Shown: positions 61,108-64,000 of the stretch, in pieces
Position numbering within the stretch: the stretch's first letter is position 1
How the letters are laid out: each line of letters starts with the position of its first letter
Origin: MR-S7 sp000400995
GTDB taxonomy: Bacteria > Pseudomonadota > Gammaproteobacteria > Burkholderiales > Burkholderiaceae_C
Assembly (NCBI RefSeq): GCF_045291395.1
Contig: NZ_CP152342.1
Span: 4,898,001 to 4,962,000, forward strand
Direction: 5' to 3'
Length of the DNA stretch: 64,000 nucleotides
The notes under the pieces: model-generated
Database searches by the model: none
Told to the model about the DNA's origin: nothing
What the model saw: the letters and a program-made list of their open reading frames with translations, nothing else
Position numbers and translations under genes: made by a program

Positions 61108-63813
61108 ATGCAAGACAAATACAACCACACCGAGGTGGAGCGCGCCGCGCATGCCCACTGGACCGCCCTGGACGCCTACCGCGTCACCGAGGACGCGGCC
61201 CGGCCGAAGTTCTACGCCTGCTCCATGCTGCCCTACCCCAGCGGCAAGCTGCACATGGGCCACGTGCGCAACTACACCATCAACGACATGCTCACGCGCC
61301 AGCTGCGCATGAAGGGCTACAACGTCCTCATGCCCATGGGCTGGGACGCCTTCGGCCTGCCGGCCGAGAACGCGGCGCTCAAGAACAAGGTGCCGCCCGC
61401 GCAGTGGACCTACGACAACATCGCCTACATGAAGCAGCAGATGCAGGCGATGGGCCTGGCCATCGACTGGAGCCGCGAGGTCGCCACCTGCGACCCCGAC
61501 TACTACCGCTGGAACCAGTGGCTGTTCCTGAAGATGCTGGACAAGGGCATCGCCTACCGCAAGACCCAGGTGGTGAACTGGGACCCGGTGGACCAGACGG
61601 TGCTCGCCAACGAGCAGGTCATCGACGGCAAGGGCTGGCGCACCGGCGCGCCGGTGGAAAAGCGCGAGATCCCCGGCTACTACCTCAAGATTACCGACTA
61701 CGCGCAGGAGCTGCTGGACCACGTGCAGGTCGGCGGCGAGAAGGCGACGCTCAACGGCTGGCCCGACAAGGTGCGGCTGATGCAGGAGAACTGGATCGGC
61801 AAGTCCAGCGGCGTGCGCTTCGCGTTCACGCACGGCATCCAAGGCGCCGACGGCCAGTTGATCCAGGACGGGAAGATGTACGTCTTCACCACGCGCGCCG
61901 ACACCATCATGGGCGTCACCTTCTGCGCCGTGGCGCCCGAGCACCCGCTCAGCGCACACGCGGCGGCCGGCAACCCGCAGCTCGCCGCCTTCATCGAGGA
62001 ATGCAAGAAGGGCGGCACCACCGAGGCCGAGCTGGCCGTGAAGGAAAAGGAGGGCATGAAGACCGGCCTTTCCGTCACGCACCCGATCACGGGCGAGCCG
62101 GTGGAGGTGTGGGTGGGCAACTACGTGCTCATGAGCTACGGCGACGGCGCCGTGATGGGCGTGCCCGCGCACGACGAGCGCGATTTCGCGTTTGCGCTCA
62201 AGTACGGCATCGAGATCAAGCAGGTGGTGCTGGTCGATGGCGAAACCTTCGACTACCACCACTGGCAGGACTGGTACGGCGACAAGGAACGCGGCGTCAC
62301 CATCAACTCCGACAACTTCAGCGGCATGGGCTACCAGGAGGCCGTGGCCGCCGTGGCTCACGCGCTCCATGAAAAGGGCCTGGGCGAGCTCAAGACCACC
62401 TGGCGCCTGCGCGACTGGGGCATCAGCCGCCAGCGCTACTGGGGCACGCCGATCCCCATCATCCACTGCGAAGCCTGCGGCCCGCAGCCCGTGCCGGAAA
62501 AGGACCTGCCCGTGGTGCTGCCGCAGGACCTGGTGCCCGACGGCTCGGGCAACCCGCTGGTGAAAAGCGAGGCCTTCCATGCCGGCGTGGTCTGCCCCTG
62601 CTGCGGCAAACCCGCGCGCCGCGAGACGGACACGATGGACACCTTCGTGGACAGCTCGTGGTACTTCATGCGCTACTGCGACGCGAAGAACGCCGCGCAG
62701 ATGGTGGCCGGCGGCGCCGACTACTGGATGCCGATGGACCAGTACATCGGCGGTATCGAGCACGCCATCCTGCACCTGCTGTACGCGCGCTTCTGGACCA
62801 AGGTGATGCGCGACCTGGGCCTCGTCAAGGTCGATGAGCCTTTCACCAAGCTGCTCACGCAGGGCATGGTGCTCAACCACATCTACAGCCGCCGCACCGC
62901 CAAGGGCGGCAAGGACTACTTCTGGCCGCACGACGTGGAGCACGTGTTCGATGACGCGGGCAAGATCATCGGCGCCAAGCTGAAGAACCCGGCCGAGAGC
63001 GGCGACGGCCTGCTGCCCGTGGGCACGCCCATCGACTACGAGGGCGTGGGCACCATGTCCAAGTCCAAGAACAACGGCGTCGACCCGCAGCACCTGATCG
63101 AGAAGTACGGTGCCGACACCGCGCGCCTGTACACCATGTTCACCGCCCCGCCCGAGCTGACGCTGGAGTGGAACGACGCGGCCGTCGAGGGCAGCTACCG
63201 CTTCCTGCGCCGCGTGTGGAACTTCGGCGTGAAGCTGGCTGCCATCGACAAGCAAGCGGCCAGCGCCAGCGTGGCGGGTGCCGGCAGCCTGCAAGACGTG
63301 CAGTTCGGCAAGGCCGCCAAGGCCCTGCGCCTGGAGATCCACACCGTGCTCAAGCAGGTGGACTACGACTACCAGCGCATGCAGTACAACACCGTGGTCT
63401 CCGGCGCGATGAAGATGATCAACGCGCTGGAAGACTTCAAGGCCATGGAGGACGCGGGCGCGCAGGTCGCGCTCATCGAGGGCTTCGGCATCCTGCTGCG
63501 CGTGCTCTACCCGGCCACGCCGCACATCACGCATGCGCTGTGGCGCGAGCTGGGCTACGCGGGCACGCTGGGCGAGTTGCTCGACGCGCCCTGGCCACAG
63601 GTCGATCCGTCCGCGCTGGAGCAGGACGAGCTGGAGCTGGTGCTGCAGGTCAACGGCAAGCTGCGCGGCGCGATCCGCGTGCCCGCCACGGCCGACAAGG
63701 CCGCCATCGAGCAGGCCGCCGTCGCCAGCGAGGATTTCCAGAAATTCGCCGAAGGCAAGACGCCCAAGAAGGTGATCGTCGTGCCGGGCCGTTTGGTCAA
63801 CGTGGTGGTGTGA
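61108..63813 (+). CDS. leuS: Leucyl-tRNA synthetase
   Basis: The protein has 901 aa from ATG 61108. HIGH-type motif is PYPSGKLHMGHVRNY, the KMSKS motif is TMSKSKNNGVD, and the CP1 editing domain (with TTRADTIMGVTFCAVAPEHPL) lies between them. It charges tRNA-Leu. A probable lptE follows 158 bases later, the usual order. Confidence 0.97.
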   Translation: MQDKYNHTEVERAAHAHWTALDAYRVTEDAARPKFYACSMLPYPSGKLHMGHVRNYTINDMLTRQLRMKGYNVLMPMGWDAFGLPAENAALKNKVPPAQWTYDNIAYMKQQMQAMGLAIDWSREVATCDPDYYRWNQWLFLKMLDKGIAYRKTQVVNWDPVDQTVLANEQVIDGKGWRTGAPVEKREIPGYYLKITDYAQELLDHVQVGGEKATLNGWPDKVRLMQENWIGKSSGVRFAFTHGIQGADGQLIQDGKMYVFTTRADTIMGVTFCAVAPEHPLSAHAAAGNPQLAAFIEECKKGGTTEAELAVKEKEGMKTGLSVTHPITGEPVEVWVGNYVLMSYGDGAVMGVPAHDERDFAFALKYGIEIKQVVLVDGETFDYHHWQDWYGDKERGVTINSDNFSGMGYQEAVAAVAHALHEKGLGELKTTWRLRDWGISRQRYWGTPIPIIHCEACGPQPVPEKDLPVVLPQDLVPDGSGNPLVKSEAFHAGVVCPCCGKPARRETDTMDTFVDSSWYFMRYCDAKNAAQMVAGGADYWMPMDQYIGGIEHAILHLLYARFWTKVMRDLGLVKVDEPFTKLLTQGMVLNHIYSRRTAKGGKDYFWPHDVEHVFDDAGKIIGAKLKNPAESGDGLLPVGTPIDYEGVGTMSKSKNNGVDPQHLIEKYGADTARLYTMFTAPPELTLEWNDAAVEGSYRFLRRVWNFGVKLAAIDKQAASASVAGAGSLQDVQFGKAAKALRLEIHTVLKQVDYDYQRMQYNTVVSGAMKMINALEDFKAMEDAGAQVALIEGFGILLRVLYPATPHITHALWRELGYAGTLGELLDAPWPQVDPSALEQDELELVLQVNGKLRGAIRVPATADKAAIEQAAVASEDFQKFAEGKTPKKVIVVPGRLVNVVV

Positions 63814-63824
63814 GGATGAAAGGG

Positions 63825-63895
63825 CACCCCCTGAGTCGCTTCGCGCCTTCCCCCGCTCTCGCATTGCTGCGCAATGCGGGCAGGGGACGCAGCCA
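63825..63895. repeat. GC-rich dispersed repeat after leuS
   Basis: CACCCCCTGAGTCGCTTCGC, then CATTGCTGCGCAATG as an inner palindrome, and AGGGGACG. The type is common after genes in Comamonadaceae; no gene is seen in 63817-63971. Confidence 0.5.
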
Positions 63896-63971
63896 GCGCG
63901 GCGGGGCGGCCCTTGCGCGGCTGCCCTTGCATGACAGGCGCCAGTTTCATGCGTAGCGCTATGGATCAGAC

Positions 63972-64000
63972 ATGAATAAACGCACTCTGCTTGCCGCCCT
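63972..64000 (+). CDS. lptE: Probable lptE, first codons only
   Basis: ATG AAT AAA CGC ACT CTG CTT GCC GCC gives MNKRTLLAA, the start of a signal sequence. LptE, the outer-membrane LPS-assembly lipoprotein, follows leuS in most beta- and gammaproteobacteria. The identification is from gene order; the sequence alone shows only an export-type start. Confidence 0.45.

Noticed and set aside
61039..63864. Long open frame opposite leuS
   Set aside because: leuS is certain on the plus strand; the antisense translation shows no motifs.

Overview
The window is GC-rich (about 70 percent by eye) and comes from a betaproteobacterium, most likely a Comamonadaceae member (Acidovorax/Delftia/Alicycliphilus-like). 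The basis is gene content and order (pyk-fba, purC/purE/purK-tsaC, hpf-ptsN-hprK, fur/bamE-dapB-exbB-exbD, leuS followed by a probable lptE), fused PntA, TAGAAT/TAGATT-type -10 boxes, and a dispersed small palindromic repeat. No rRNA, tRNA, CRISPR array, transposase or phage structural gene was seen.

Region 1 (1-23.65 kb) is an accessory locus for secreted proteins. It holds two kelch-repeat exoproteins, two GH18 chitinase-like enzymes (each apparently nested inside an FN3 domain), a plant-type LRR exoprotein, two small VPxLG-tailed exported proteins, an exported protein plus lipoprotein pair, and one orphan Bug/TctC solute-binding protein. These are interleaved with one AraC-type and five LuxR-type regulators. 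Three related LuxR genes and the LRR/LuxR divergent region share a palindrome-like site, CCTAYCCC-N1-3-GGGG(T)GG, placed just upstream of TAGATT promoters or between divergent genes. This suggests one regulon. The kelch2 and LRR proteins end in IPTL-CTERM-like sorting tails. Four genes here carry apparent one-base deletions, mostly in C/G runs, so either the assembly has homopolymer errors or the locus is decaying or phase-variable.

Region 2 (23.7-54.4 kb) is mostly housekeeping: a MurU-like nucleotidyltransferase, a TSUP permease, pepP, pyk, fba, a lipoprotein, pntA-pntB, fadD, mtnN, corA, the overlapping tsaB-rimI-(holD-like) operon, dacB, a GDSL lipoprotein with an OmpW-family porin, a second GDSL-like lipoprotein lacking the nucleophile, tsaC-purK-purE, a CnoX-like thioredoxin, a META-domain lipoprotein (frameshifted), purC, hpf-ptsN-hprK, fur, bamE, dapB, exbB and exbD.

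Region 3 (54.4-61.0 kb) is a signalling cassette: a chemoreceptor, a DosP-like PAS-PAS-GAF-GGDEF-EAL protein, an S24-like repressor behind an AT-rich control region, and a YbdG-type mechanosensitive channel. It lies between exbD and leuS. The window ends in leuS and the first codons of a probable lptE.

A family of about 45-60 bp palindromic repeats (15 copies found) runs through the whole window. Ten copies are intergenic, and several supply the stop codon of the gene before them. Five are read in frame inside conserved enzymes (MurU-like, MtnN, TsaC, PurK, CnoX-like).
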